DNA of 64,000 bases from Bradyrhizobium sp. CCBAU 51765 (GCF_015291725.1 NZ_CP030038.1:6003001-6067000), one strand, 5' to 3'; counted from the first letter of the stretch, positions 50,720-60,606 are shown. Notes: a model not told the origin generated them from the sequence alone. Translations and numbers: made by a program.

Positions 50720-51588
50720 AGCGCCCCCTGCCGCGGGTCGGTCAGCGCCCGCAAGGTGTCGCCGACCAGATTGAAGGCCAGCACGGTCACGAAAAGTCCG
50801 GCCGCCGGCAGGAACGCCAGCCGCGGCGCGACGTCGAGGCTTTCGCGTCCCTCGCCGATCATGCTGCCCCAGCTCGCCATCGGCGGCGGCACGCCGAGAC
50901 CGAGGAAGGACAGCGCGCCCTCGACCACGATGGTGACGGCGACGCCGAGCAGGAAGAAGGCGAGCAGTGGCAGGATCACGTTGGGCAGCAGCTCGCGCAG
51001 GAGGATACGCGCGTGGCTGGCGCCGAGCGCCTCGGCGGCGATCACGAACTCGCGCCGCGCCAGGGTCAGCGTCGCAGCGCGCGCCACGCGCATGAAGGCG
51101 GGAATGCCGAGCACGCCGAGGATCAACGTGAGATTGGGAATGGACTGGCCGAGATAGGCCGTCACGGCGAGCGCGAAGATCAGCGGCGGAAAGGCGAGCA
51201 GCACGTCCATGCTGCCGACCACCAGCGTCTCGAACCTGCCGCGGAAATAGCCGGCAAGCAGCCCGAGCGCGCCGCCGACGACGAGGCCGATCATCGGCGC
51301 GATCAGCCCGACGGTCAGCGACACCCGCGCACCAAAGATCAGGCGAGCAAGCTCGTCGCGGCCGAGCCCGTCGGTGCCGAGCCAGTGCTCGGTCGAGAAC
51401 GCGGCGCGGCGCTCCAGCATGTCCATGTCGGTCGGGTTCTGCAGCGGCAGCACCGGCGCGAGGATTGCGAGTGCGAGAATGATCGCGAGCCAGCCGCTCG
51501 CGAGCCAGAACAGGAGGCCGAGCTTGCGCCTGCCGCGAACCGGCGCGGACGCTGCCTCGTCCTGAATGGACAGCTCAAGCGTGGCCAT
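50716..51588 (-). CDS. Peptide ABC transporter permease (OppC/DppC type)
   Basis: A 290-residue inner-membrane permease. The OppC hallmark is the periplasmic FSTEHWLGTDGLGRDELARLIFGARVSL followed by five C-terminal segments; EALGASHARILLRELLPNVI is the coupling helix. The first 14 bases overlap the OppB gene. It forms the channel with OppB. Confidence 0.92.
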   Translation of the reverse strand: MATLELSIQDEAASAPVRGRRKLGLLFWLASGWLAIILALAILAPVLPLQNPTDMDMLERRAAFSTEHWLGTDGLGRDELARLIFGARVSLTVGLIAPMIGLVVGGALGLLAGYFRGRFETLVVGSMDVLLAFPPLIFALAVTAYLGQSIPNLTLILGVLGIPAFMRVARAATLTLARREFVIAAEALGASHARILLRELLPNVILPLLAFFLLGVAVTIVVEGALSFLGLGVPPPMASWGSMIGEGRESLDVAPRLAFLPAAGLFVTVLAFNLVGDTLRALTDPRQGAL

Positions 51589-52525
51589 GGCGGATCCTCG
51601 GGTCGAGCACGGCGTAGAGCATGTCGACGATGAAATTGACGATGACGAAGCCGCAGGCGACCAGCAGCACGACGCCCTGGAGAATGACGAGGTCGCGGGT
51701 GTAGATCGCCCCGACGAGCAGCCGGCCGATGCCGGGCAGCGCGAAGATCGATTCCACGATCAGCGTGCCGCCGAGCAGGCGGCCGATATTGATGCCTGTC
51801 ACCGTCACCAGGGTCAGCGACGAAGGCTTGAGCGCATGCACGAACAGGATGCGGGATGGCTTGAGGCCTTTTGCTTTGGCGAGCGCGATATAGTCCTCCT
51901 GCAGGGTCGCGATCATGTCGGAGCGCAGCACCCGCATGATGCCCGGCCATTCCGCGAGCGCCAGCGTCAGGGCCGGCAGCACGAAGAAGCGCAGATTTGC
52001 AAGCGGCTCCTCGGTGAACGGCACATAGCCGGTCGCGGGCAGCCAGTGCAGCTCGACCGCGAACAGATAGATCAGCAGGATCGCGGTGAGAAACGAGGGC
52101 ATCGACAGCATGGCGAAGGCGCTGCCGGTCATGAAGCGGTCGAAGGCGCCGCCGGCGCGCGCAGCGCACGCGATCGCAACGGGAACGCCGATCAGGAGCC
52201 CGATGAATTCGGCCATCAGCATCAGTTGCAGCGAGACCGGGATGCGCTCGGCGACCGCCTGCAACACCGTCTGCCCGGTGCGGAACGAACGGCCGAGATC
52301 GCCCTGCAACACGTGGCCGAGCCAGCTCAGGTAACGCCACCACAGCGGCTGGTCCAGCCCCATGTCGCGGCGCAGCGCCGCGACATTCTCCGGCGTTGCC
52401 TGATCGCCGAGGATGACGAGTGCCAGATCGCCCGGCAGCAGCGCGGCGATCAGGAACGTCAGCAGCGAGACGGCGAGCAGCACCGGCAGCAAAGCGAGCA
52501 GCCGCCGAACGATGAAGTTCAGCAT
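51575..52525 (-). CDS. Peptide ABC transporter permease (OppB/DppB type)
   Basis: A 316-residue permease starting MLNFIVRRLLALLPVLLAVSLLTFLI, the standard OppB first helix. LGLDQPLWWRYLSWLGHVLQGDLGRSFRTGQ is the periplasmic loop motif, and AKGLKPSRILFVHALKPSSLTLV the coupling helix. It lies eight bases after the binding-protein gene. Confidence 0.92.
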   Translation of the reverse strand: MLNFIVRRLLALLPVLLAVSLLTFLIAALLPGDLALVILGDQATPENVAALRRDMGLDQPLWWRYLSWLGHVLQGDLGRSFRTGQTVLQAVAERIPVSLQLMLMAEFIGLLIGVPVAIACAARAGGAFDRFMTGSAFAMLSMPSFLTAILLIYLFAVELHWLPATGYVPFTEEPLANLRFFVLPALTLALAEWPGIMRVLRSDMIATLQEDYIALAKAKGLKPSRILFVHALKPSSLTLVTVTGINIGRLLGGTLIVESIFALPGIGRLLVGAIYTRDLVILQGVVLLVACGFVIVNFIVDMLYAVLDPRIRHGHA

Positions 52526-52532
52526 CGCGCCA

Positions 52533-54068
52533 TCATTCCAGCCAGGTCCTCGAGACGTCCATCACGCCGTTGTACATCTTCGGGAAGCCCTTCAGCTTGG
52601 CGCTGGACAGCGCGTAATAGGTATTCTGGAAGGTCCAGAACCAGATCGCGTCCTTGTTGATCAGGCGGCTGATGGCGCAATAGTCCTCGGTGCGCTGCCC
52701 CATATCGGCCGTGACGCGCGCATGATCGAGCAACTTGTCGAGCTCGGGATTCGCGTATCCGGCCAGCGCCAGTGGGCTGCCGCTGCGGAAATTCGCGTAC
52801 ATCTGCGGATCGGGATCGGCGAGATCGACGATGCGCCACGGCGTCAGCTGGAACTGGCGGGTGAAGGCGCGCGTCGGAATGGTGGCCTGGTCGACCTGCT
52901 CGATCTCCATGTTGGCGCCGACGCGCTTCCAGAACTGCTGGAGCACCTGGCCGACCATGCGGCCGCGGGGCGTCGCCGTCACCAGCATCTTGAAATCGAC
53001 CGGCTTGCCGTAATCCTTGATCAGCGCCTTGGCCTTCTCGGCGTCGAACGGCAGTGCGCCGTCGTCCTTGCACTTGACCCAGGAGCCGTCGCCGTAAGGA
53101 TTGCTCGCGGGCCGGCTCAGGCCGTTGCTGATTGCCTGCGACATCTTCGGGCGGTCGATCGCCATCACCAGCGCCTGCCGCACCCGCACGTCGTCGAACG
53201 GCGCCACCTTGGTGTTGAAGGCGTAGACCTGCGCGCCCGAACCCTTGTAGGTGTGCACGGTGAGCTTGGGATCCTTCTGCGCCTTCATGATGTTGTCGGC
53301 GTCGTTCTCGTCGTCCCAGATGATGTCGGCCTCGCCCGATTGCAGCGAGGCGAAGCGCGACTGCGCGTCAGGCAACGGCTTCAGGACGATGCGGTCGAGA
53401 TACGGCCGCCCCTTGTCCCAGTAGTTTGGGTTCTTCTCCAGCACCATGCGGTCGCCGGCGGTCCAGGATTTCAGGATGTAGGGGCCGGTGCCGACGGGAT
53501 TGCGGTTGTAGTCGTCGCCCTTGGTCTTCCAGGCCGTCGGCGAGTGGATCGCGTTATTCTGGCTCTGGATCGTGATCACCGCCGGCAGGTTCACCGAGGG
53601 GTCGGTGAGCTTGTAGACGAGGGTGTAGTCGTCCGGCGCCAGCACCTCCTTGACGTTGGTGATGTAGAAGGCGCAGCGGCACTTGTTGGCGGGATCCTTC
53701 TGCCGATCGAAATTCTCCTTGAAGGCCTGCGCATTGAACGGCGTGCCGTCGTGGAATTTCACGCCCTCGCGCAGCTTGAAGGTCCAGGTCATGTAATCGT
53801 CGGAATGAGTCCAGGACACCGCGAGCTTCGGCGCGGCTTCGCCCTTGTCGTCGAGCGTGGTCAGCGTGTCGAAGATCGCGGCGGCCGCGGTGAAGGTGGA
53901 GGTGTCGTAGACACCGACCTTGAGGGGATCGAAGCCCGGGATATCCAGCTCCTGGCCGACCGTGATGCTGCCGCCCGGCTTCTGAGCCTGGGCGGGCACA
54001 GCCAGTGCAAACGCCGCAACGAGGAGAATCGGCACGTGCTTACGCGTCGCGGCGGCAATGTTCGTCAT
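52533..54068 (-). CDS. Peptide/solute-binding protein of the Opp/Dpp ABC transporter
   Basis: A 511-residue SBP_bac_5 protein with a Sec signal (VPILLVAAFALAVPAQAQ). Typical segments are TWTFKLREGVKFHDGTPFNAQAFKENFDR, NPVGTGPYILKSWTAGDRMVLEKNPNYWD, LKPLPDAQSRFASLQSGEADIIWD and FDDVRVRQALVMAIDRPKM. It is the first gene of a complete five-gene operon. Ligands of such proteins include peptides, glutathione, opines and metal chelates; which applies here is unknown. Confidence 0.92.
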   Translation of the reverse strand: MTNIAAATRKHVPILLVAAFALAVPAQAQKPGGSITVGQELDIPGFDPLKVGVYDTSTFTAAAAIFDTLTTLDDKGEAAPKLAVSWTHSDDYMTWTFKLREGVKFHDGTPFNAQAFKENFDRQKDPANKCRCAFYITNVKEVLAPDDYTLVYKLTDPSVNLPAVITIQSQNNAIHSPTAWKTKGDDYNRNPVGTGPYILKSWTAGDRMVLEKNPNYWDKGRPYLDRIVLKPLPDAQSRFASLQSGEADIIWDDENDADNIMKAQKDPKLTVHTYKGSGAQVYAFNTKVAPFDDVRVRQALVMAIDRPKMSQAISNGLSRPASNPYGDGSWVKCKDDGALPFDAEKAKALIKDYGKPVDFKMLVTATPRGRMVGQVLQQFWKRVGANMEIEQVDQATIPTRAFTRQFQLTPWRIVDLADPDPQMYANFRSGSPLALAGYANPELDKLLDHARVTADMGQRTEDYCAISRLINKDAIWFWTFQNTYYALSSAKLKGFPKMYNGVMDVSRTWLE

Positions 54069-54199
54069 GGTTCCTCCCGGGATCCCGCGTCCGATGTTTC
54101 GGATCGTCGAATGACTTGAGGGCGAGATTGGCGACAAATGCTCGCCACCGCAAGGGGAACGCACGGGAGTTCAAACGCCGCACGCGGCGGCGATGTTGC

Positions 54200-55396
54200 T
54201 CAATATGTCTCGGCTGTTTTGCCTGGCGGAATTTGCCCATCGCCTGCGAGACCGATCTCGTCGCGCAGCGCGTCCGTGTGCTCGCCAAGCGCGGCGACCG
54301 TCTTGCCCGGTGTGGTATCGGCGCTGGACATCCGGAACGGAAGATTGAGCACCCGGAAGGAGCCACCCTCGTCCTGCACTTCGGAGAGCGCCTGCCGATG
54401 CGCGAGCTGCGGATCGGCCAGCGCTTCGGACACGGTGCGATAGGCTGAGGCCGGCACGCCGGCCGCACCGAGCGCGAGGAGGCATGCATCTGTCGTGAGC
54501 TGACGCGACCAGACTTCGACGCCATCCATCAAGTCCGCCCAGTTCTCGCGACGCGCGGCGTAGGTGGCGAAGCGTGGATCGGAGATCCATTCGGGGCGTC
54601 CGATCACACCCATCAATCCCTGAAACGTCTTCTCGCTGGCGACGGTGATCATGACATAGCCGTTTGCCGTCTCGGTCGGACCGAACATCGGGCGCGGCGG
54701 CGGCTTCACCGCGAATTGAGAACTCTGCAGTTCGATCACGGTCAAGGTCAGCATCGATTCCAGCATGGAGACGTCGATGTGCTGGCCAAGCCCGGTGACC
54801 GTGCGCTGATAGAGCGCCGAGGCGATCGCGCCGAAGCCGTAGGTGCCGGTGACGACGTCGGCATGGTAGATGCCGCAATAATCGGGACGATTGCGGCCCG
54901 GCTGGTAGGCCAGATGCGCCATGTCGTAGCCGGAGGCCGCATGGATCACGGGCGCGTAGGCCGGCAGCTCGGCCGAGGGGCCTGTCTGGCCGTAGCCGGA
55001 GATCGAGCAGTAGATCAGCCTCGGATTGACCTGATACAGCCTGTCGTAGTCGAGCCGCAGCCGGTGCATCACGCCCGGGCGGAAATTCTCCACCAGAATG
55101 TCGGCCGTCCCGACCAGCCGGTGGACCGCCTCCCTGCCATCCTCGGACTTGAGGTCGAGCACCACGCTCTTCTTGCCGACATTGAGCTGGCCGAACACGG
55201 TGCTGCACCCCTTGCGCAGCGGTGGCCGGGTCCGCATCGTCTCTCCGCCGTCGGTCTCGATCTTGATGACCTCGGCGCCCATGTCGGCGAGCATCCGCGT
55301 GCAATGGGGGCCGGCGATGGTGGTCGAAAAATCCAGGACCCGCAAACCTGCCATGACCTTTGTCAACGTCCCCTCATGCTTATCTGATAACTGCAT
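54200..55396 (-). CDS. CaiB/BaiF family CoA-transferase
   Basis: A 398-residue class III CoA-transferase that swaps CoA between carboxylic acids. LDFSTTIAGPHCTRMLADMGAEVIKIE (CoA-binding N-terminus), VENFRPGVMHRLRLDYD, YCSISGYGQTGPSAE and IYHADVVTGTYGFGAI (catalytic Asp in HAD) are visible. A start 14 codons in (MAGLRVLDFS, 55354) is the usual family N-terminus and may be the real one. It lies 131 bases before the peptide transporter operon on the same strand and could share its regulation. Acyl substrate unknown. Confidence 0.87.
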   Translation of the reverse strand: MQLSDKHEGTLTKVMAGLRVLDFSTTIAGPHCTRMLADMGAEVIKIETDGGETMRTRPPLRKGCSTVFGQLNVGKKSVVLDLKSEDGREAVHRLVGTADILVENFRPGVMHRLRLDYDRLYQVNPRLIYCSISGYGQTGPSAELPAYAPVIHAASGYDMAHLAYQPGRNRPDYCGIYHADVVTGTYGFGAIASALYQRTVTGLGQHIDVSMLESMLTLTVIELQSSQFAVKPPPRPMFGPTETANGYVMITVASEKTFQGLMGVIGRPEWISDPRFATYAARRENWADLMDGVEVWSRQLTTDACLLALGAAGVPASAYRTVSEALADPQLAHRQALSEVQDEGGSFRVLNLPFRMSSADTTPGKTVAALGEHTDALRDEIGLAGDGQIPPGKTAETY

Positions 55397-55589
55397 GCCT
55401 GCTCACGCCTTGGGGTCTCCTAGGAACCAACGAAGTGCTGTGTTGTTGATGCGGCGACCCTAGAGGGCGGCGGCCGAGTAGGAAAGTGGTTACCGCACGG
55501 ACGCGTCGCGTGGGCGGGCTTGGGAATTCCAGGACAACTGGACCCGTTCTTGCATAGCAGCAAGCGGGATCGGAAGAGGGCAGCTGTTC

Positions 55590-57005
55590 TTGAGGGTCTT
55601 GTTCGTCACCACTGAGATGGATGACTTCATCCGCGTTGGCGGACTGGGCGCGGTTTCCGCCGCTCTTCCCCGCGCGCTTCGCTCCTTCGCAGATATCCGG
55701 ATCATGCTGCCCGGCTATCGCGACATCATCGAGCAACTCACGCATATCCAGATCGTTGGCCGCTGCCCTGCATTCGCGGAGATGCCGGCCTGCTCGCTCG
55801 GCCGGGCCGCGACCAAGGACGGCCTGCCGGTCTACGTGCTGTTGTGCTCACAGCTCTACGACCGGCCCGGCAATCCCTATGGTGACGAGGCCGGACGCGA
55901 CTGGCCCGACAACGACATCCGCTTCGCGCGCTTTGCCTCGGCGGCGGCTGAGCTCGCCATGGGCAAGCTGGACAAGAATTGGGCAGCGGACCTGATCCAT
56001 GCCAATGACTGGCCGGCCTCGCTCGTGCCGGCGTACCTTGCCTGGCGCGGCGCCAAGCTGCCGTCGATCCTGACCATTCACAACCTCGCCTATCAGGGCC
56101 TCTTCCCGAAGGACTCGCTGCGGCGGATCGGCGCACCGGAGAGCTCCTTCCACATCGACGGAGTCGAGTTCTACGATCAGGTCTCCTTCCTCAAGGCCGG
56201 GCTGGTCTACGCCTCGCACCTCACCACCGTCAGCGGCACCTATGCGCGCGAGATCACCACGGCCGAATTCGGCTGCGGCCTCGAAGGCCTGCTTCGCCTG
56301 CGCTCGGATGCGGCCGAGCTCACCGGCATCCTCAACGGCATCGACGAGAGCTGGGACCCGCGCTCCTGCGCCCAGCTCGCCCAGCAGTTCGGCGCCGGCG
56401 ACTGGGCCGGCAAAAGAGCCAATGCGGATTACGTGCGCAAGCAGTTCGGGCTTGCGGTGTCGCGCGGCCCGATGTTCGGCATCGTCGCGCGGCTCGTGCA
56501 CCAGAAGGGCATCGACCTCGTGCTGTCGGCGGCCGACGAGATCGTCGACGCCGGCGGGCAGATCGTGGTCACCGGCTCCGGAGAGCCGGCGCTCGAGCAG
56601 GCCCTGATCGACGCGCATCGCCGCCGCCCCGACGCCATCGGAGTCGCGATCGGCTTCAATGACGCCCAGGCTCGCCGCATCTTCGCCGGCAGCGACTTCA
56701 CGTTGATGCCGTCGCGCTTCGAGCCATGCGGCCTCAGCCAGATGTATGCCCAGCGCTTCGGCTCCCTGCCGATCGGGCACCAGACCGGCGGCCTCGCCGA
56801 GACCATCACCGATGGCGAGACCGGATTCCTGTTCTCGCGGCCTTCGCGGGAGTCCTTCCTCGGCGGCGTCCGCCGGGCCTTCTCGGCCTTCATGGCGCAC
56901 GACCAGCTCGACACCATGCGCCGCAGCGCCATGGGACGATCGTTCTCCTGGAGCATCTCGGCCGGCAGCTACAGCGCACTGTACCGCAAGCTGGCGTCGG
57001 TGTGA
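55590..57005 (+). CDS. glgA: Glycogen synthase (GT5), second-type GlgA
   Basis: A 471-residue glycosyltransferase using ADP-glucose. The N-terminus MRVLFVTTEMDDFIRVGGLGAV aligns with the GlgA start, but Lys15 of the KTGGL motif is Arg15 here. HANDWPASLVPAYL, ILTIHNLAYQGLFP, GIVARLVHQKGIDLVLSA and PSRFEPCGLSQMYAQRFGSLPIGHQTGGLAETI (catalytic Glu) are intact. The start is a TTG at 55590 after GGAAGAGGG; no upstream ATG fits. No glgB, glgC or glgP is adjacent, so it is away from a standard glg operon. Confidence 0.88.
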   Translation: MRVLFVTTEMDDFIRVGGLGAVSAALPRALRSFADIRIMLPGYRDIIEQLTHIQIVGRCPAFAEMPACSLGRAATKDGLPVYVLLCSQLYDRPGNPYGDEAGRDWPDNDIRFARFASAAAELAMGKLDKNWAADLIHANDWPASLVPAYLAWRGAKLPSILTIHNLAYQGLFPKDSLRRIGAPESSFHIDGVEFYDQVSFLKAGLVYASHLTTVSGTYAREITTAEFGCGLEGLLRLRSDAAELTGILNGIDESWDPRSCAQLAQQFGAGDWAGKRANADYVRKQFGLAVSRGPMFGIVARLVHQKGIDLVLSAADEIVDAGGQIVVTGSGEPALEQALIDAHRRRPDAIGVAIGFNDAQARRIFAGSDFTLMPSRFEPCGLSQMYAQRFGSLPIGHQTGGLAETITDGETGFLFSRPSRESFLGGVRRAFSAFMAHDQLDTMRRSAMGRSFSWSISAGSYSALYRKLASV

Positions 57006-57013
57006 GGCGCCGC

Positions 57014-57119
57014 CGTCATTCCGGGGCGCGCCGCTTGGCGCGAGCCCGGAATCCATCGTGCGGCCGGAATGCTCTGAGAAATGGCTTCCGGGCTCGCGCT
57101 CCGCGCGCCCCGGAATGAC
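57014..57119. repeat. Palindromic intergenic repeat, family B copy 3
   Basis: CGTCATTCCGGGGCGCGCC opening, GCGCGAGCCCGGAATCCAT and AATGGCTTCCGGGCTCGCGC interior, closing GCGCCCCGGAATGAC. It lies in the convergent gap after glgA and before the DUF2236 gene. Confidence 0.87.
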
Positions 57120-57170
57120 CGAGGAATGACGGCGGGCCGTGAACTGCACGGATAACCGACTTCCAAGTCC

Positions 57171-58145
57171 CTACTTCCCGCGTACGTCCATCTGCGGCCG
57201 GCCGATCCAGGCGCGGTTGAGACAGCGGGTCATCCAGTCGGGCTGCGTTTCGCCCCGCAGCCGCGCCTGCCCCTCCTGGTAGGGACCGACATAGCGCAGC
57301 CTGTCGGGCAATCTCGGATAGACGCGCCCGATCCATCTCAGTGCGTTGTCGGCGGCCCTGATATCCCGTTCGTCAAGCTCAAACCCGAATCCGGCGCGCA
57401 AGCGCTCGGGCAGCATCCTCACCGTGAGCGCGCGGTACCATCGCGGTGGCCGCAACCAGGGTCGCGCCCCCGCGAAGATCTGCGTGGCGATCTCGCGTGC
57501 CGCCGTGCTGACCGTCAGCGTCTCCGACTGCGCCATCGCCGCGGTGTAGTCGGCGAAGCCGGCCCAGTCCGCGGGCAGGTCATTCCCTGTCAGCCCGAAC
57601 AAGGCACCGAACATCCGGCTCTCGGCCCAGTAGCGCTCGCGCTCTTCCAGAGTGAACGGTGCCAGAACGAGGTCATGCGCCATCAATGCGGTCTCGACCA
57701 GCGTGGCGTGGACCCAGCGTAGCGACGGAATGTCATTGGCGCAGTAACGCGAGCCTGCCGCGAACGGGCCGACGGTCTCGGGCATCTCGCCGACGATCAT
57801 GTCGTGGCGCCGGTGCAGCTGCCGCGACGCCAGTAGCGCCCGGTCGAGCGAGCCGAACACCATGGCGAACACGATGCCAAAGGTACGATGGAAGCGGCCG
57901 ATCGGATCGGCGAAGGTTCTGGAATGCTCGGCGATCGCCGCGGCGACCCAGGGGTGCGCCAGTTGCAGCAACAGCGCGCGGCCCGCGCCGAGAAAGATCA
58001 CGGCCTCGCGGTCGATCCGCCAGGTGACGGTGTCAGGGCCGAACACGCCGGCAATTGGGCCCGCCGCGCGAGCACGGACCTGATCGAGGGACAGTTCCAG
58101 ATCGCTCCCGGACACCACTTGCGAGAACTTTCGACTGCGGGCCAA
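57171..58145 (-). CDS. DUF2236 / MpaB-family oxygenase-like protein
   Basis: A 324-residue protein of the family that includes latex-clearing protein and MpaB. Family segments are GAGRALLLQLAHPWVAAAIAEHS, RFHRTFGIVFAMVFGS, LHRRHDMIVGEMPETVG and SLRWVHATLVETALMAHD. Haem b coordination is known for some relatives and conserved His residues suit this. The frame opens at a TTG (58145) with GTG alternatives at 58115-58118; no clear ribosome site decides. No signal peptide is seen. Substrate unknown. Confidence 0.78.
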   Translation of the reverse strand: MARSRKFSQVVSGSDLELSLDQVRARAAGPIAGVFGPDTVTWRIDREAVIFLGAGRALLLQLAHPWVAAAIAEHSRTFADPIGRFHRTFGIVFAMVFGSLDRALLASRQLHRRHDMIVGEMPETVGPFAAGSRYCANDIPSLRWVHATLVETALMAHDLVLAPFTLEERERYWAESRMFGALFGLTGNDLPADWAGFADYTAAMAQSETLTVSTAAREIATQIFAGARPWLRPPRWYRALTVRMLPERLRAGFGFELDERDIRAADNALRWIGRVYPRLPDRLRYVGPYQEGQARLRGETQPDWMTRCLNRAWIGRPQMDVRGK

Positions 58146-58196
58146 TACCGACGATCCGCAAGGCCCGTGGCAATTCGATGAAGAGGGACGCCGCCC

Positions 58197-59333
58197 CTAC
58201 TCCGCCGCCATCGGCATTTCGTCCATATGCTCGTGCAGCACCACGCCGGCGAGCGGATCGAACTCGCCGATCCACGGCTTGCGCGCCAGCACCGCCTTCG
58301 TGTGGGCATAGCCGGCATGCCACCGCCGCGTGATCCCGGACGGGCTGAAATCGATGTCCTTGGTATGCGTCTCGCGCTCGAGCTGCGGCGTCAGCAGCCG
58401 CACCACATGCATGCGAGTCGGACAGCCGTAGCTCGTCAGCTCACGCACGGCGGACTCGTTGCGCTCGCTCTCGGGTAGCCGTGCCGCAAGCTGGTTGATC
58501 ACATGGCGCAGGCGATGGGCCTGCTGCTGTCGCACGATCTGGCTCGCGATGCGGCTGGAATATTGCACGTCCTTGTGCCGGTTCAGCACCTCCGCCATCG
58601 TGGTCGGCTCGGGCCCGACGGGATTCCACAGATGCACGGAGAAGATCAGCGAATCCTTGCGTGGATTGTCGTCGAACACCGCTTCCGTCGGCGTGTTCGA
58701 CAGGATGCCGCCGTCCCAATAGAGTTCGCCGTCGATGCGCACGGCCGGGAAAGCCGGCGGCAGCGCGCCCGAAGCCATCACATGCTTCACCGTCAGCTCG
58801 CCGTCGCGGCTGTCGAAATAGCGCATTTCGCTGGTGCCGACATGGGCCGCACCGACCGTCAGGCGCGGCGCGCAGCGATTGGCCAGGTCGAAATCGACGA
58901 GCTCGCTGAGAGTCTTCTCCAGCGGGGCGGTCGAATAATAGCCGGCGTGATCAGCCCCCAGCGGATAGGAATCTCCGGCATGCGCCAGCGGATTAGGGCG
59001 GAAGAAGCCTGGAATGCCGTGGGTGACGGTCGACCAATAGGCCAGCTTTTCGTTGAAGCCGGGAAATGCGGCACGCCAGTCCCATACCGGCTGCTGCTCC
59101 ATCCGTTTCCAGAACTCCCTCAAGCGCGCGAGCCGTTGCGCCGGCGCGTTGCCTGCGATCAGGCTCGCATTGATGGCGCCGATCGAGGTGCCGATGACCC
59201 AGTCCGGCTCGATGCCGGCCTCGTGCAGCGCCTGGTAGACGCCCGCCTGGTACGAGCCGAGTGCGCCGCCGCCCTGGAGCACCAGCACGACCTGACCCGG
59301 GATATCCGCAGCTGTGCCCTTGATGCCGTTCAT
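58197..59333 (-). CDS. Patatin-like phospholipase
   Basis: A 378-residue alpha/beta lipid acyl hydrolase with the Ser/Asp dyad: GGGALGSYQAGVYQAL (oxyanion hole), GTSIGAINASLIAG (nucleophile Ser), and WDGGILSNTP (catalytic Asp in DGG). The start at 59333 follows AGGAGCGTAGC. A C-terminal extension of about 80 residues ends with RKPWIGEFDPLAGVVLHEHMDEMP, typical of the subgroup with DUF3734. It probably acts on membrane phospholipids in the cytoplasm. A LysR gene is divergent and may control it. Confidence 0.87.
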   Translation of the reverse strand: MNGIKGTAADIPGQVVLVLQGGGALGSYQAGVYQALHEAGIEPDWVIGTSIGAINASLIAGNAPAQRLARLREFWKRMEQQPVWDWRAAFPGFNEKLAYWSTVTHGIPGFFRPNPLAHAGDSYPLGADHAGYYSTAPLEKTLSELVDFDLANRCAPRLTVGAAHVGTSEMRYFDSRDGELTVKHVMASGALPPAFPAVRIDGELYWDGGILSNTPTEAVFDDNPRKDSLIFSVHLWNPVGPEPTTMAEVLNRHKDVQYSSRIASQIVRQQQAHRLRHVINQLAARLPESERNESAVRELTSYGCPTRMHVVRLLTPQLERETHTKDIDFSPSGITRRWHAGYAHTKAVLARKPWIGEFDPLAGVVLHEHMDEMPMAAE

Positions 59334-59533
59334 GCTACGCTCCTGGTGAGCCTGCACCGGTCGAATTTCGTCGGACGCGGCGGTGTTGTTACGCGCGATC
59401 ATTTTAGGAGATCGCGGGGCCTTTTGGAATGCCGGTTGGCTTCCGAGTCCATACGTCCGCGCTATCGTGCCGAGCATGTCATTTCGCGCCCCAATCGGCT
59501 AGATTTGAAGCCGATCCTGCTGGGAGCCGATCC

Positions 59534-60421
59534 ATGGAAATGCACCAGGTCCGCTATTTCCTCGCGGTGGCGCAGCTCTTGAATTTTACGCGCGCGGCCG
59601 AGGAGTGCAACGTCACGCAGCCGTCGCTGACGCGCGCGATCAAGCAGCTCGAGGCCGAGCTCGGCGGCGACCTGTTCCGCCGCGAACGGCCGGCGGCGCA
59701 ATTGACCGAGCTCGGCCAGCGCATGCATCCACTTCTGAAGCAGTGCTATGACGCCGCCGCCGGCGCACGCTCGCTGGCCTCCTCGTTCAGAAGCGGCGAG
59801 ATCGGTGCACTCCGCATTGCGCTGACGCATTCGATCGACCTCGCCTTGCTCATTCCGCATCTCAACGAGATCAAGCGGCAGTTCAACCGGCTCGAATTCC
59901 GCTTCCTGCGCGGCTCGAACCGGGAGGTCGGCGATTTCCTGAAGAAGGGCGAAGCCGAGCTCGGCATCGCTACGGAGATCGACGAAGTCTGGGACCGGCT
60001 CGACGTCTGGCCGCTGTTCACCGAAAATTTCGAGCTCGTGATCGGCGACGGACACCGCCTGGCCGGCCGCGCCAGCGTCGATCTGGACGATTTGCGATCC
60101 GAGCAGCTGCTGAGCCGCACTTTCTGCGAGCACGCGCGCCGCATTTCCGCGAGCCTGCGCGAACACGGCATCGACATCGAACATGGCCATGAGGTCTCGA
60201 ACGAGCGCGATCTGATCGAGCTGGTCGAAGCCGACATCGGCATCGCCATGGTGCCGCACTCCTCGCCCGTGCCTGAGCGGCTGACGCGCGCCGCAGTCGC
60301 AGGACTCGACGCCCGCCGTACCGTCAACCTCTATGGGGTCGCCGGCCGGCAGCGCACGGCCGTAGGCAATGCCGTGATGCGCATGCTGCGCGGAGCCGAT
60401 TGGCGGGAGATCGCGGGGTAA
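59534..60421 (+). CDS. LysR-family transcriptional regulator
   Basis: A 295-residue regulator of standard length. The HTH is HQVRYFLAVAQLLNFTRAAEECNVTQPSLTRAIKQLEAELGGDLFRRER (residues 4-52); the effector domain follows (GALRIALTHSIDLALLIPHLNEIKRQF, EAELGIATEIDEVWDRLDVWPLF). The ATG at 59534 is preferred over an in-frame start at 59429. It is divergent from the patatin gene across 200 bases, the usual layout when a LysR protein controls its neighbour. Confidence 0.88.
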   Translation: MEMHQVRYFLAVAQLLNFTRAAEECNVTQPSLTRAIKQLEAELGGDLFRRERPAAQLTELGQRMHPLLKQCYDAAAGARSLASSFRSGEIGALRIALTHSIDLALLIPHLNEIKRQFNRLEFRFLRGSNREVGDFLKKGEAELGIATEIDEVWDRLDVWPLFTENFELVIGDGHRLAGRASVDLDDLRSEQLLSRTFCEHARRISASLREHGIDIEHGHEVSNERDLIELVEADIGIAMVPHSSPVPERLTRAAVAGLDARRTVNLYGVAGRQRTAVGNAVMRMLRGADWREIAG

Positions 60422-60448
60422 TATTGCGAATGATCGCCGGCGCTCTTC

Positions 60449-60591
60449 CTTCTCCCCTTGTGGGAGAAGGTGGCGCGGAGCGCCGGTTGAGGGGTTCTCT
60501 CCGATTGCACTACCGCACGTGAGGATGGAGACCCCTCACCCGCCTCGCCGCTTCGCGGCGAGCCACCCTCTCCCACAAGGGGAGAGGGGGA
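60449..60591. repeat. Palindromic intergenic repeat, family E
   Basis: CTTCTCCCCTTGTGGGAGAAG and its partner CTCTCCCACAAGGGGAGAG frame the element; TGAGGGGTTCTC pairs with GAGACCCCTCA inside, and CGCCGCTTCGCGGCG is a central hairpin. It lies in the convergent gap after the LysR gene. Only one copy was noticed here. Confidence 0.85.
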
Positions 60592-60606
60592 AGAAAAGTG
60601 CGAAGC

